Position numbers and translations under genes: made by a program. Of a stretch of DNA of 64,000 nucleotides, positions 30,073 through 38,845 are shown one piece after another. Source of the stretch: JACPTG01 sp964504135 (GTDB lineage Archaea; Nanobdellota; Nanobdellia; Woesearchaeales; UBA10216); NCBI GenBank assembly GCA_964504135.1, contig CAZDCW010000004.1, positions 12,838-76,837 on the forward strand, written 5' to 3'. Under the pieces are notes generated by a model. It had not been told where the DNA came from. It made no database searches and was given only the letters and a program-made list of their open reading frames with translations. Each line of letters begins with the position of its first letter. Position 1 is the stretch's first letter.

Positions 30073-31716
30073 ATGCCAACAATAACCTTCTCACTCAAAG
30101 ACCTCCAGCAACTCGCGGGAAGGAAAATATCCCCGGAGCAGATGCATGAACTCGCACACTATTTCAAGGGCGAATTCCAGGGCTACAACAAGGCCACAGA
30201 CGAGGCAACGGTTGAGCTGGACGACACCAACCTCCCATACCTATGGAGCGTGGAAGGCATGGCAAGGCTCCTGCGGGGAGTGTTTGGAGCAGAAAAGGGA
30301 ATTGCCCTGCTGAAAACAACCAAGGGGCCATATGAAATAATTGTTGACGAATCTGTAAAGGAAATCAGGCCTTACATTGAGGGCTTTGTGGCCAAGGGAA
30401 GGAAAATAGACGAATACCTCCTGAAGCAGCTCATACAGCTGCAGGAAAAATACTGCGACAGCTACGGAAGAAGGCGCGAAAAGGCGTCAATAGGAATGTA
30501 CTCATACAGGCGGATAAAATTCCCCCTCATCTACAAGGCGGCATCTCCAGGAAGCGTGAAATTCCCGCCGCTCGGATATGAAAGGGAAATGACATTAGCG
30601 CAAATAATTGAGCAGCATCCCAAGGGAAAGGAATATGGAAAAGCCCTCAGGAACAGCAAGGCATACCCAATACTTACAGACAGCAATAACCAAGTGCTGA
30701 GCCTCATACCAATCATAAACTCCAACAGCCTTGGGAAGCTGGAGCCGGGCGACACAGAATTCTTTTTCGAGGTGACAGGGACAGATGCAGAGGCAACAAG
30801 GCTCGCCACCAATATTTTTGCATATGCGCTCCATGAAAGGGGATTCCAAATCTATTCCTCAACAATACGCAGCGGAGGGAAAATAAAAGCAGTCCCTGAC
30901 CTGACCTCTGAGAAGCTAAAGATAAGCAGTCAGGCTGTGCGAAATCTGCTGGGACTTGACCTGAAAGACGCTGAAATAAGGAGCCTGCTTGAGAAGGCAA
31001 GATACGGGTTCAACAACTACACTGTCGAAGTCCCGCCATACAGGGCAGACATAATGCACCCATTTGACATAATAGAAGACATCGCAATAATGTACGGGTT
31101 TGATAAGATAACACCTCTGGAGCTTGAAAGCTACACAACAGGCAAGAAAGCCCGGATGGTTGACTTCGTAGACATTACCAGGGAAATAGCAATAGGCCTC
31201 GGATACCAGGAAGTGCTCAGCCAGATACTCGCCAGCAAAGCCACGCTTTACGACAGGATGGCAACACCAGACCCCGGCACAGTGGAAATAGAAAACCCGA
31301 TGTCAGAAAACTTCTCAGCAGTAAGGACATGGCTGCTCCCTGTCCTCCTGGAAATGCTTTCCAAAAACAAGCATGCCGACTACCCGCAAAAAGTGTTTGA
31401 GCAGGGGCTGGTAACGGAAAGGAAAGGAGAGAAAATAACCGACCACGAAAAAATAGCCCTGGCCAGCTGCCACAACAACGCAGACTACACCGAGGCGAGG
31501 CAAACCGCAGAACACCTCATGAGGCAGCTTGGCTTTGAGTACAAGATTACCGAGGCAGACCATCCTGCTTTCATAAAAGGCAGGGTGGCTGCGCTGGCAA
31601 TAAACAAAAAAACAGCAGGGTTCTTCGGAGAGATAGCTCCGGAAGTGCTGGCAAACTGGGGGCTGGAAACCCCTGTCTGCGCGGTCGAGATAGACCTTTC
31701 CGAACTGAGGCATTGA
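30073..31716 (+). CDS. pheT: Phenylalanyl-tRNA synthetase beta subunit
   Basis: A 547-residue archaeal-type PheT. The B1 domain, the B3/B4 editing module (GDTEFFFEVTGTDAEATRLATNIFAYALHERG), the B5 domain with two B5 motifs (AVRNLLGLDLKDAEIRSLLEKARYG, VEVPPYRADIMHPFDIIEDIAIMYGFD) and the class II-like B6-B7 core (VLSQILASKATLYDRM, FGEIAPEVLANWGL) are visible. It starts immediately after pheS. Length and order agree with archaeal enzymes; no bacterial anticodon-binding end is present. Confidence 0.95.
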   Translation: MPTITFSLKDLQQLAGRKISPEQMHELAHYFKGEFQGYNKATDEATVELDDTNLPYLWSVEGMARLLRGVFGAEKGIALLKTTKGPYEIIVDESVKEIRPYIEGFVAKGRKIDEYLLKQLIQLQEKYCDSYGRRREKASIGMYSYRRIKFPLIYKAASPGSVKFPPLGYEREMTLAQIIEQHPKGKEYGKALRNSKAYPILTDSNNQVLSLIPIINSNSLGKLEPGDTEFFFEVTGTDAEATRLATNIFAYALHERGFQIYSSTIRSGGKIKAVPDLTSEKLKISSQAVRNLLGLDLKDAEIRSLLEKARYGFNNYTVEVPPYRADIMHPFDIIEDIAIMYGFDKITPLELESYTTGKKARMVDFVDITREIAIGLGYQEVLSQILASKATLYDRMATPDPGTVEIENPMSENFSAVRTWLLPVLLEMLSKNKHADYPQKVFEQGLVTERKGEKITDHEKIALASCHNNADYTEARQTAEHLMRQLGFEYKITEADHPAFIKGRVAALAINKKTAGFFGEIAPEVLANWGLETPVCAVEIDLSELRH

Positions 31717-31729
31717 ACAGTAAACAAAG

Positions 31730-32047
31730 GTGATTGGCTTGTATGCAAATGTCACCGCGAGGGTCCCTGACGCAATACTCCGGGATATACGCTATGTTGC
31801 CCGTGAGGAGAATAGCGATAAATCCAAGATAGTCAGGGAGTTGCTGTCAGAAGGCACAAAATCCAAACTTTTGAATTTGTCCCTGAAAAAGTATTCCAGA
31901 AGGGAGGTATCCCTGGGAAGGGCTGCTGAATTGGCGAAAATCCCCTTGGCAGATTTTATGGTAAAGGCTGCCGAAAGAAAGATACCCCTCAATTACTATG
32001 TTGACTCGGTGAAGAAGGATTTCAAGGCCGCGCTGAAGGCAAAATGA
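31730..32047 (+). CDS. Antitoxin-like protein (ribbon-helix-helix plus UPF0175-like segment)
   Basis: A 105-residue protein. The N-terminal VTARVPDAILRDIRYVAREENSDKSKIVRELLSEG looks like a ribbon-helix-helix DNA-binding part; the C-terminal YSRREVSLGRAAELAKIPLADFMVKAAERKIPLNY is the UPF0175 HTH-like segment found in antitoxins paired with PIN-domain toxins. GTG 31730 is taken as start (ggtgattgg; a TTG at 31739 is possible). A truncated toxin frame overlaps its stop codon, so it now lacks a partner. Confidence 0.7.
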   Translation: MIGLYANVTARVPDAILRDIRYVAREENSDKSKIVRELLSEGTKSKLLNLSLKKYSRREVSLGRAAELAKIPLADFMVKAAERKIPLNYYVDSVKKDFKAALKAK

Positions 32048-32082
32048 TTGTCGCCAATTCTTCGCCTGTAAGCAGTGGCTGA
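32044..32082 (+). pseudogene. Truncated PIN-toxin start (relic)
   Basis: The frame reads MIVANSSPVSSG and stops. MIVANSSP is the usual first strand of DUF3368-type PIN toxins (normally about 150 residues), and the ATG overlaps the antitoxin stop (ATGA), the expected coupled position. The rest of the toxin has been deleted, leaving 12 codons. Confidence 0.55.
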
Positions 32083-32097
32083 CAGAAAACAAATCCT

Positions 32098-32424
32098 TCA
32101 GGCCTTCTTTTCCTTTTCTGCAGACTCTGGAGACTTGGCCCTCTGCTTCCTGGGCCTAGCGGCAGGCTCAGGCTTCTCCCCGACGACCTTAGAAGAAATT
32201 AAAATACCTGCCTTCTTCAGCTCTGCAACAATCTCCTCGTGGGGGGCGTTCCTGGAAATCTTAAGCGAGACCTGCATCGGCTCAAGATGCCTTACATTGC
32301 ACTTCCTCCTGCGAAGCTCACCCTCAACAACAACGAAAGTCCTGTCAATAACGTCAATCACAACGCCCTTAAGCCCGGCGTCCCTTCCGGCTGTCTTCAC
32401 CACAACACGGCCAAGTTCAAACAC
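32098..32424 (-). CDS. rpl14e: Ribosomal protein eL14
   Basis: A 108-residue large-subunit protein specific to archaea and eukaryotes. The SH3-like core FELGRVVVKTAGRDAGLKGVVIDVIDRTFVVVEGELRRRKCNVRHLEP is characteristic. Starts at GTG 32424, overlapping the presumed stop of eL34. Its C-terminal 30 residues are a charged tail (KPEPAARPRKQRAKSPE) longer than in many archaeal homologues. Confidence 0.9.
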   Translation of the reverse strand: MFELGRVVVKTAGRDAGLKGVVIDVIDRTFVVVEGELRRRKCNVRHLEPMQVSLKISRNAPHEEIVAELKKAGILISSKVVGEKPEPAARPRKQRAKSPESAEKEKKA

Positions 32425-32665
32425 CAGACCTCACCCNNNNNNNNNNAAGAACCCCTCCAAAAGGCCTGTTAGGCCTCCTCTGGCTCTTGGAAACATTGGA
32501 AAGCCTGAACGGCCTGAGCCTCTTCATGCCCACAAGCTCACTATGACACTGGGCACAATGCGCCTTAGACGGGTTCCTATGCGCATACGCCACCTTTGTA
32601 ACGCCGCCAGGAGTCTTCCTGAAAACCCTCCTCAGCGACCTCGACTTCTGCTTTGACGGCCTCAT
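32417..32665 (-). CDS. rpl34e: Ribosomal protein eL34 (interrupted by an assembly gap)
   Basis: Starts MRPSKQKSRSLRRVFRKTPGG and continues AYAHRNPSKAHCAQCHSELVGM with the zinc-binding CxxC, then RRPNRPFGGVL. Ten Ns at 32437-32446 cut the C-terminus; the bases after the gap (VRSGV then TGA) fit an end that overlaps the eL14 start. The true length is unknown. A TATA-like element (reverse strand, about 32688-32697) precedes ATG 32665. Confidence 0.85.
   Translation of the reverse strand: MRPSKQKSRSLRRVFRKTPGGVTKVAYAHRNPSKAHCAQCHSELVGMKRLRPFRLSNVSKSQRRPNRPFGGVLXXXXVRSGV
32437..32446. other. Assembly gap (10 N) in eL34
   Basis: Ten Ns of placeholder length. The reading frame of eL34 across the gap cannot be trusted. 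Confidence 0.99.
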
Positions 32666-32753
32666 GGCTAAGTGCGAATAAAGACGCTTTTAAAAAGGTT
32701 TTTGAAATGGGATTCTGGATAAGGCTTATAAAAACATCAAAATTACCCACTGC

Positions 32754-33377
32754 GTGGCAGCAGTAATAATGCTTACAGGGCTTCCTGGAACTGGAAAAAG
32801 CACAACTGTTTCAAAGCTAGAACAATCGCTTGAAGGTTATGACGTGCATAGAGTTCTCGAAATAAGAAGAGACATGGGACTTAAACGGTATGACCCTGCA
32901 AAAAACAGAAGAGTCAAGGAAGAATTGAAGTACAGGGTCTGGAGGTCTCTCTATGACGAACATGGCAGAGTAAGAACTGGAGTCAGTGGAGTGATAATGG
33001 ACGGAGTCAACGGAGTCTCTTACAGCAGAAGGGAGATATATTCCATAGCATCATGGGCAAATTTGGACGTAATAGTCCTAGAATGCGAATGCCCTGAACA
33101 GGAGGCAAAGCGAAGGATAAGAAAACGGCCAAAAAGCCAAGGCCAATTGACTGAGCCAAGAAGGGCAGCCGTGTATGATAAACTTGCAGCAAGCAGGGAG
33201 CCGATAGATGAAGAGGACCTTAGCTGGCCGAACGTCTCATACTTAGTATACGACACGCAGGAAGGGCAACTGAGAAGGATTCAGGTACAAGAAAGCGCCA
33301 CGGAAATTGTTAACGCAATTGAAGGGATACTTAACATTCATTGTCAAACTTCTGCAACATATGGAGAACTGCGCTGA
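32754..33377 (+). CDS. P-loop kinase-like ATPase
   Basis: A 207-residue nucleotide-binding protein. Walker A is LTGLPGTGKSTT at the N-terminus; VIMDGVNGVSYSRREIY looks like the substrate-side strand of small-molecule or gluconate/APS-type kinases, and VIVLECECPEQEAKRRIRKRP resembles their lid region. The substrate is not clear. GTG 32754 is chosen: a TATA box cttataaaaa lies at 32728-32737. The last codons run into the repeat element that begins at about 33368, so the natural C-terminus may have been replaced. Confidence 0.7.
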   Translation: MAAVIMLTGLPGTGKSTTVSKLEQSLEGYDVHRVLEIRRDMGLKRYDPAKNRRVKEELKYRVWRSLYDEHGRVRTGVSGVIMDGVNGVSYSRREIYSIASWANLDVIVLECECPEQEAKRRIRKRPKSQGQLTEPRRAAVYDKLAASREPIDEEDLSWPNVSYLVYDTQEGQLRRIQVQESATEIVNAIEGILNIHCQTSATYGELR

Positions 33378-33556
33378 TTAGTTGGTATACATGCGCAATT
33401 CCAATCATCGCAATTTACGATAACTAAACTTACGAATAGCAGGCTGTGGCTACCTTGGGTTTAGCAGCCCCTTTCGGGAATCGTACGTGTACGGCTTTGC
33501 TTCGTGCACTGGCCGTAATTGGGCCCAATCAAGCTCCGCTTGATTTGGGCAATGTT
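33368..33556. repeat. Small structured repeat, copy 2 (rearranged)
   Basis: Shares CTGCGCTGATTAGTTG, ATGCGCAATTC and CGCAATTTACGATAACT with copy 1 (24889-25020), and has the same hairpin at 33524-33549: CCCAATCAAGC/GCTTGATTTGGG. Compared with copy 1, T-A pairs in the stem are replaced by C-G on both sides. The order of parts differs, and about 100 nt without a counterpart lie between them. The remaining non-coding sequence to 33662 holds no gene that I can see. Confidence 0.6.
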
Positions 33557-33662
33557 CACTGTTCTGGTATAACTAGTAACCACAAACCGCTGACCATTAA
33601 TGAGCCAGCCTGCTACCAGTTAACGTAAAGACAGCTTCCAGCGGCAAAGGATCAGCATTGGA

Positions 33663-34433
33663 TTAATGCACCTTGAAAGCCTTCCTCAGAAGCATGCTGA
33701 AGGCGACTGAGAATATTATGTAAGTGACAAGCCAGCCTATGCTGAGGAAGCCCAGGTTAACAACGCTAACACCCTTAAGGTCTATTGATATCTTCTGCAC
33801 TGCACTTCCCTTTTTTATAGGAAAGCGGTCGCCAGTGTTAATGCCCAGAAAGCTTTTCTCCTGCTCAAGAACAGGGTCAAGGTACTTCCACCGGCCAGTA
33901 ACCAGGACATCAAGCTCGTAAGCCTCACTGTTGTAAAGGTATTGGAGCCTGTGGCTGCCCTCCTTACCTTTGAGCTTCCAGATGACTGAATCTGAGGCAG
34001 GCTGCCTTGCCGGGCTAAGCAATTCAACACCCTCAGGAACGGCAAGCTCAACCTCGCCCTGCGCTCCTTTGGAGAAAATTGCGGTTGTTGTGAACTCCTC
34101 GCCAGGCCTGACCTGCTCAAAGGCAAGCGCGCCCTGCATCCATCCAAGTATAAGCAGGGCAGGCACCATTGTTATGAACATAGGCCTCATGGTGGCGCGA
34201 AGCTGCTCAAAGGTCTTCTCCATCATTTGCTTGTTTATCTCGCCAAGCTTCTTCGCATCCTTCTGCCCCTTGAGCTCACCCCTAAGCCTTTCCATATCCT
34301 GCTTTATCTGCTCAAGGTGCTTCTGGTCAGTCGTGAACCTGTAAATCAAGGTGATAAGGCCTGATACAAAAAGGGATACAAGGGCGATTGCAAGCAGCGG
34401 GCCAAGCCCAAGCAGCAAGTCAACAGGACTCAT
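33663..34433 (-). CDS. DUF106 membrane protein (Oxa1/YidC/EMC3 superfamily)
   Basis: A 256-residue protein related to archaeal Ylp1/DUF106, a membrane-insertase-type factor. Helix 1 is at residues ~8-33, followed by a coiled coil (DQKHLEQIKQDMERLRGELKGQ), a MRPMFITMVPALLILGWMQ helix, a ~100-residue beta-rich domain, and a final helix (IGWLVTYIIFSVAFSMLLRKAF). The extra beta domain between the last helices is larger than in minimal DUF106 proteins. Its start overlaps the secY stop (ATGA), which supports a role in membrane protein insertion with SecY. Confidence 0.85.
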   Translation of the reverse strand: MSPVDLLLGLGPLLAIALVSLFVSGLITLIYRFTTDQKHLEQIKQDMERLRGELKGQKDAKKLGEINKQMMEKTFEQLRATMRPMFITMVPALLILGWMQGALAFEQVRPGEEFTTTAIFSKGAQGEVELAVPEGVELLSPARQPASDSVIWKLKGKEGSHRLQYLYNSEAYELDVLVTGRWKYLDPVLEQEKSFLGINTGDRFPIKKGSAVQKISIDLKGVSVVNLGFLSIGWLVTYIIFSVAFSMLLRKAFKVH

Positions 34434-35839
34434 TCCCCGATAAACCTCCTCATCATGGGATTCATGTCCATGGCGTGCTGCTTGGCTATGTCCTCGTACA
34501 GCTTGTAGATAATCATGACAGTCAGCAGCAGGCCTGTGCCGCTGGTCAGCGCCCCTGAAATGTCAGCAGCAGAGCTGAGGAACCCAACAGTGATGGCGCC
34601 CATGACAGTAAGAGGCGTGATATACCTGTTCAGGATGCTTTCCAGAATCCTCTCATCCCTCCTGAAGCCAGGAATCTGAAGGCCGCTGCTAAGCATCTGC
34701 TTCGCCTGGCTCCTCGCATCCATGCCTGAGGTCTTCATCCAGAAAATTGAAAACAACACAGCCCCGGCAATCATGAAAAACATGTAGCTTAACGCATGCG
34801 CAACATCAAGAGGCCTGAGCGCGCCCCTCACAATCAGGCTAAGCAGGTTGGGCGGAGCGAGCCACACCACAAGGCCTGAATCAGGCACGTTGCCTGCATA
34901 AGTGCCAAGAATTGGAAAGCCAGCCCTCTGCAGCAAAGTGGCGAAGAGCTGGATGTTGGCCAGCAGGGCAGCGACGAGAATCACAGGAATGTTGCTTGTG
35001 TAAATGAAGGCAAGCGGCCACCTGATGCCATGGCCCCTGATTCTCCCGAATGAAAGGGGAATCTCAACCTTCATCGCCTGCGCGTAAACAGCGATTACGA
35101 ATATCGCAACAGTGGTCGCAATTGCGAGAAGCGCGGCAAGCACCTCAACAAGGTCGCCCTGGCCCAGAAAGTGGACAATTGCAGGAATCGCGCCAACAGG
35201 AGGCTGGTTTGTCTCCCAGTAAAACAAAAGCGTCCTTCCAGCCTGGTCAACTATCGGCGAGGCAATCATTGGGCTCAGAAGCCTGACCATAATGGACTTT
35301 GAAACCCCTGCTGCGATGAAAAGGCTGATGCCAGAGCCAAAGCCCCACTTTGTAACGACCTCGTCCATGAAAAGGATAAGCAGGCCTCCAAGGACAAGCT
35401 GGAAAACTATGACCAGGGGGTTAATCCCCTGAGCAGGGCCCAGGCCTCCTGTGAACACATAAACCATTGACTCAAACAGGACAAAGGCAAGCGACAGGAG
35501 CTTCTGCAGGCCCTGAAAGTCCTTCTTTCCCTCAGTGGTTGTCAGGTCAAACTTAAGCACGCCTGCCCCATTCAAAAGCTGAAGCATGATTGAAGCCGTG
35601 ACAATCGGCCCTATTCCAAGCGACACAATTGAGCCGAACTCAGCGCCAAGGATTATTGAAAGGAACTGAAACTGTCTCAGCTCGTTAGGGCCGAGTCCGT
35701 AAAGGGGAATAAGGCCCAGGGCGAAAAAAAGAGCCAGGATTATCAGCGTCCACTTAAGCTTCTCCCTGAAGGAAAGCCTCTTCTCAGAAGGCCTGGCAAC
35801 CTCAGGAAGGTAGCTTATAACCTGATGGAACAAGGACAT
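34430..35839 (-). CDS. secY: Preprotein translocase subunit SecY
   Basis: A 469-residue protein with ten predicted membrane helices, the channel-forming subunit of the Sec61/SecY translocon. Signature segments include ILGAEFGSIVSLGIGPIVTASIMLQLL (plug and helix 2), IPLSFGRIRGHGIRWPLAFIYTSNIPVILV (cytosolic loop 5/6 region), and GLQIPGFRRDERILESILNRYITPLTVMG. The position at the end of the ribosomal operon after uL15 is the normal archaeal arrangement. Confidence 0.97.
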   Translation of the reverse strand: MSLFHQVISYLPEVARPSEKRLSFREKLKWTLIILALFFALGLIPLYGLGPNELRQFQFLSIILGAEFGSIVSLGIGPIVTASIMLQLLNGAGVLKFDLTTTEGKKDFQGLQKLLSLAFVLFESMVYVFTGGLGPAQGINPLVIVFQLVLGGLLILFMDEVVTKWGFGSGISLFIAAGVSKSIMVRLLSPMIASPIVDQAGRTLLFYWETNQPPVGAIPAIVHFLGQGDLVEVLAALLAIATTVAIFVIAVYAQAMKVEIPLSFGRIRGHGIRWPLAFIYTSNIPVILVAALLANIQLFATLLQRAGFPILGTYAGNVPDSGLVVWLAPPNLLSLIVRGALRPLDVAHALSYMFFMIAGAVLFSIFWMKTSGMDARSQAKQMLSSGLQIPGFRRDERILESILNRYITPLTVMGAITVGFLSSAADISGALTSGTGLLLTVMIIYKLYEDIAKQHAMDMNPMMRRFIGE

Positions 35840-35840
35840 T

Positions 35841-36278
35841 TTAAACCAACTGCACTTCGCCGCCTGACTCCTTAACCGACTCCACAGCAGACCTGGAAGC
35901 AGACTTAACCTTAATCACCATTTTGGAGCGCAGCCTGCCCTTTCCAAGAAGCTTGGAATAACCAGCCTTGCCAAGGTCAATTAAATACTTTCCGCTTTCC
36001 TCCACAGCAGCGCCCTTTCCAACAAAGAAAGGCAGGTGCTCCTCAATGTACGAAATGTTAACAGCCCTGACATCCCTGGCTCCAGGAGGCGAAAAGCCCC
36101 TTCTTCCAAAATAGTCGAGCTTCCATACAGAAGGCTTTTTGCTGTCAGCCCGCTTCCCAGTGCCTGCCATCCCTGCACCACCATGGTGGCCAGCGCCCCT
36201 ATGCTTCTTCATAGAGCCCCAGCCGTGGGTATGCGAGCCGCGATGCCTTGAAGATTTCTTTCTCCTGTTAGCAGTCAT
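35841..36278 (-). CDS. rpl15: Ribosomal protein uL15
   Basis: A 145-residue protein with the glycine/histidine-rich N-terminus HRGSHTHGWGSMKKHRGAGHHGGAG and the C-terminal YSKLLGKGRLRSKMVIKVKSASRSAVESVKESGG. It is followed after one base by secY. Confidence 0.96.
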   Translation of the reverse strand: MTANRRKKSSRHRGSHTHGWGSMKKHRGAGHHGGAGMAGTGKRADSKKPSVWKLDYFGRRGFSPPGARDVRAVNISYIEEHLPFFVGKGAAVEESGKYLIDLGKAGYSKLLGKGRLRSKMVIKVKSASRSAVESVKESGGEVQLV

Positions 36279-36574
36279 TTTGGAACACCTGCAAGAGCAG
36301 CATCCAACGCCTTAATCCTTCCAGCCCTCCTCTTGGGAGCCTTCAGGAACTTCAGCCTGATAAACCTTGAGCCAAGCTTCTCAGCAGCCTCGCCGCTGAT
36401 TTCCTTCCACACTACAAAATCCTTGACCTTGCGAACCATGCCCATCACATCAGGCTTCGCATCAAGCACGACGCAATAATTCTTCCTGTAAAGCCTAAGC
36501 ATCTGCAGGGTATCCTTCACCTTCCCGGATACATTCACCTGTCCCTTAATCCTGGCAACTGCAATCTTCTTCAT
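36275..36574 (-). CDS. rpl30: Ribosomal protein uL30
   Basis: A 99-residue protein (AVARIKGQVNVSGKVKDTLQMLRLYRKNYCVVLDAKPDVMGMVRKVKDFVVWKEI). Most archaeal uL30 proteins are about 150 residues; here the C-terminal extension is largely missing, as in bacteria, although the core is of the archaeal type. Coupled to uS5 and uL15 by 4-nt overlaps. Confidence 0.92.
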   Translation of the reverse strand: MKKIAVARIKGQVNVSGKVKDTLQMLRLYRKNYCVVLDAKPDVMGMVRKVKDFVVWKEISGEAAEKLGSRFIRLKFLKAPKRRAGRIKALDAALAGVPK

Positions 36575-37332
36575 ACCTTCCCTTCCACAACGCCCAAGCC
36601 CTCAACAAACCTGCTGTGAAGCTTTGTGCCAACAAGCTTTGACAACGCGGCCTGGCAAGCGCGCACAAGATTAGTTGTTGTCCTAGTCTGGCCGACAGTC
36701 TTTGACCAGACATCCCTAATACCAGCCATCTGAAGAATCTTCTGGCACTCCTCCTGAACAACTAAGCCAGTGCCCTTCGGCGCAGGCATTAAAGTAAGGA
36801 CAACAGAGCCACACTTTCCAGTAACCATAAAGGGAATGCTGTGAGGCTCCCTGCAGCCGCACTGCCATGAGCCGCAGCCACGCCTTATCTTAATGATTGC
36901 AAGCTTTGCATTCCTGAGGGCCTTCTCCCTGGAAGGCACAGTCTCCCTGCTTTTGCCAAAGCCAATTCCAACGTAGCCATTCCTGTTACCCACCACTATG
37001 CAAGTTGAAAAGCTTGGCTTGTTTCCCTCTGCGGTCTTCTTCTGGGTCTGCTTGAAAACACGCCTCTGGCCGCCACCGAACTTTCCCTCGGCCTGGCCAA
37101 TCATCATAAGCTCTGCGCCCAGATTATCCAGCAGGCAGTCAACTATCTCAGACTCCAAAATGGGCTCACCTGAATCAAGAACCTCATCAATATCACTGAC
37201 CTCACGGGACTTTACCCTCTTTCCAAGGCCGGTCTTAGGCTGCCAGCTTTCAAGCGCAGCAGACCTTGGAGCAGGCTCAATAACAGCCTTATCCTCCTCC
37301 TCAACATTAACTACAAGCTCAACCTTTTCCAT
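36571..37332 (-). CDS. rps5: Ribosomal protein uS5
   Basis: A 253-residue small-subunit protein. The double-stranded RNA-binding-like part ends with FSTCIVVGNRNGYVGIGFGKSRETVPSREKALRNAKLAII, followed by RGCGSWQCGCREPHSIPFMVTGKCGSVVLTLMPAPKGTGLV. An N-terminal extension of about 45 residues is acidic and variable. Confidence 0.95.
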   Translation of the reverse strand: MEKVELVVNVEEEDKAVIEPAPRSAALESWQPKTGLGKRVKSREVSDIDEVLDSGEPILESEIVDCLLDNLGAELMMIGQAEGKFGGGQRRVFKQTQKKTAEGNKPSFSTCIVVGNRNGYVGIGFGKSRETVPSREKALRNAKLAIIKIRRGCGSWQCGCREPHSIPFMVTGKCGSVVLTLMPAPKGTGLVVQEECQKILQMAGIRDVWSKTVGQTRTTTNLVRACQAALSKLVGTKLHSRFVEGLGVVEGKV

Positions 37333-37824
37333 TCATCCACCCTTTGCAATCCTGCTTTTCAATTCAGCCATTTCCTGGCCAGCGCTGCCCTTAATATGGC
37401 CGCCGTTCAACCTTGAGTCATCAGGAAAAACAGACGGGTCATGGGGCACCTCAATCCCGGTGTCAACAACGCCCTTCAGCGCAGCGTAAATCCTTCCACG
37501 GCCTTTCGGCGACCTTAAGTCAGCGATGCCTGAAGACAAGCCAGCCTTCCTTGCACGCATGCCTGCAAGAAGCCCGGTAAGGTAGGCTGTGCAGAGGTTA
37601 AGGCCGTGCTTCCATCCCAGCTTCCTAAGCGAGGCAGAGCCTGCTGAAACCAGAATCCTGTCCCCCTTGTCGCCAGCCTCAACAAACTGGACAATCACCT
37701 GCCTTAAAGTGCGCCTTACAACTATCCTGGGCCTGCCTGAAAGAAGAAGCGCAGCCCTCCTCCTGTAATCAGTCTTTCCCTCCCTCTTCCGCCTATACTG
37801 AACCGAGTACCTTTTTGTATTCAT
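37333..37824 (-). CDS. rpl18: Ribosomal protein uL18
   Basis: A 163-residue 5S rRNA-binding protein: YSVQYRRKREGKTDYRRRAALLLSGRPRIVVRRT, then GWKHGLNLCTAYLTGLLAGMRARKAG and GRIYAALKGVVDTGIEVPHDPSVFPDDSRLNGGHI. Directly followed by uS5. Confidence 0.95.
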   Translation of the reverse strand: MNTKRYSVQYRRKREGKTDYRRRAALLLSGRPRIVVRRTLRQVIVQFVEAGDKGDRILVSAGSASLRKLGWKHGLNLCTAYLTGLLAGMRARKAGLSSGIADLRSPKGRGRIYAALKGVVDTGIEVPHDPSVFPDDSRLNGGHIKGSAGQEMAELKSRIAKGG

Positions 37825-38270
37825 TTTTTAGCCACGAAAAGCTTCTGCTCATTGATGTAAAGCTTAATGTGCCTCCTGTTCCTGAAAAAGCCGCCCTTGG
37901 CCTTCCTGTAAAGGTCGTTAAACACTGACTTCTCAACCAGCCCCTTAGCCATAATCTGCCCCAAAAAAGCCCTCTGAAGCCTAATCCTGGCAATCCAGTC
38001 CGCCTTTCTTGAAAGCCGGGCTGTCTTGCTGCCCTTCCTGCTGCCAGCGCCCTTCCTCCTTCCCTTCCTCCTCTGATCAGCGGCAAAACGAATCCTTGCC
38101 CTTGAAATGCCTGCAGCAGGGAGCTTTGTGATTGCACGCTCTGCAATCAACGAGCGCACATCCTGTCTTGTTATGGCCTCCTTTATGTCAGCGAGCCGCT
38201 CAGGATTAAACCTTATTCTGGAAGCAGAGCATTTCAGTATCTGGCTGGCAAGCCTTTTCTGCAGCATCAC
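37821..38270 (-). CDS. rpl19e: Ribosomal protein eL19
   Basis: A 149-residue protein found only in archaea and eukaryotes: LASQILKCSASRIRFNPERLADIKEAITRQDVRSLI and RRKGRRKGAGSRKGSKTARLSRKADWIARIRLQRAFL. Overlaps eL32 upstream and uL18 downstream by 4 nt. Confidence 0.95.
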   Translation of the reverse strand: MMLQKRLASQILKCSASRIRFNPERLADIKEAITRQDVRSLIAERAITKLPAAGISRARIRFAADQRRKGRRKGAGSRKGSKTARLSRKADWIARIRLQRAFLGQIMAKGLVEKSVFNDLYRKAKGGFFRNRRHIKLYINEQKLFVAKK

Positions 38271-38845
38271 ATTTCCCTCCTGGTCAGCACCTTATCCTTC
38301 TCCCTCTTCTCAGCCTCTTTCCTCTCCTCATCTGAAAGTGCAGGAGCCTCAGCAGCATCCTTTTTCAGCTCAGGCTTTTCCTCCCTTAACTCTGGTTTTT
38401 CCTGCTTTAAACCTGCCTGCTTTGACTCCGGCTTTTTCCGACTACGCTTCTCAAGCCTTGCTTTTACCTTCCGCTCGCCAACCACACCCAAACCCAGCTT
38501 TGAGGCAGCCTCCAAAATCAAAACAGCCTTTTTCAGGCCAACGCCGTGCCTGATAAGAGCAACCTCGCGCTGCCTGTCCAGCCCCTCCAAATCGCCGACA
38601 TTTGAAACCAAAACCCTTTTCATGCCCTTCCTGTCAAGATGGCGGACAGCTGCAGGAGAGCTGAATCCAATTTCAACATGATGAGGATGGCCCTTCTTAC
38701 GCATCCTGAGCTTTGAATGAAGACCCCTGGGCCGCCTCCACTTTTTCGGAAGCTCCTTGCGCTTGTGAAAATCCTGAATGAGGAATTCAGGCTTCCTAGC
38801 CTTAGCCTTCCTCCTGACCTCCAAAAGCCTTGCGATTTCAGTCAT
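38267..38845 (-). CDS. rpl32e: Ribosomal protein eL32 with a charged C-terminal tail
   Basis: The first ~125 residues match eL32 (PEFLIQDFHKRKELPKKWRRPRGLHSKLRMRKKGHPHHVEIGFSSPAAVRHLD). The last ~65 residues are a lysine- and glutamate-rich repeat-like tail (KQEKPELREEKPELKKDAAEAP) not needed in standard eL32. Such low-complexity tails may be lineage-specific. Confidence 0.93.
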   Translation of the reverse strand: MTEIARLLEVRRKAKARKPEFLIQDFHKRKELPKKWRRPRGLHSKLRMRKKGHPHHVEIGFSSPAAVRHLDRKGMKRVLVSNVGDLEGLDRQREVALIRHGVGLKKAVLILEAASKLGLGVVGERKVKARLEKRSRKKPESKQAGLKQEKPELREEKPELKKDAAEAPALSDEERKEAEKREKDKVLTRREM

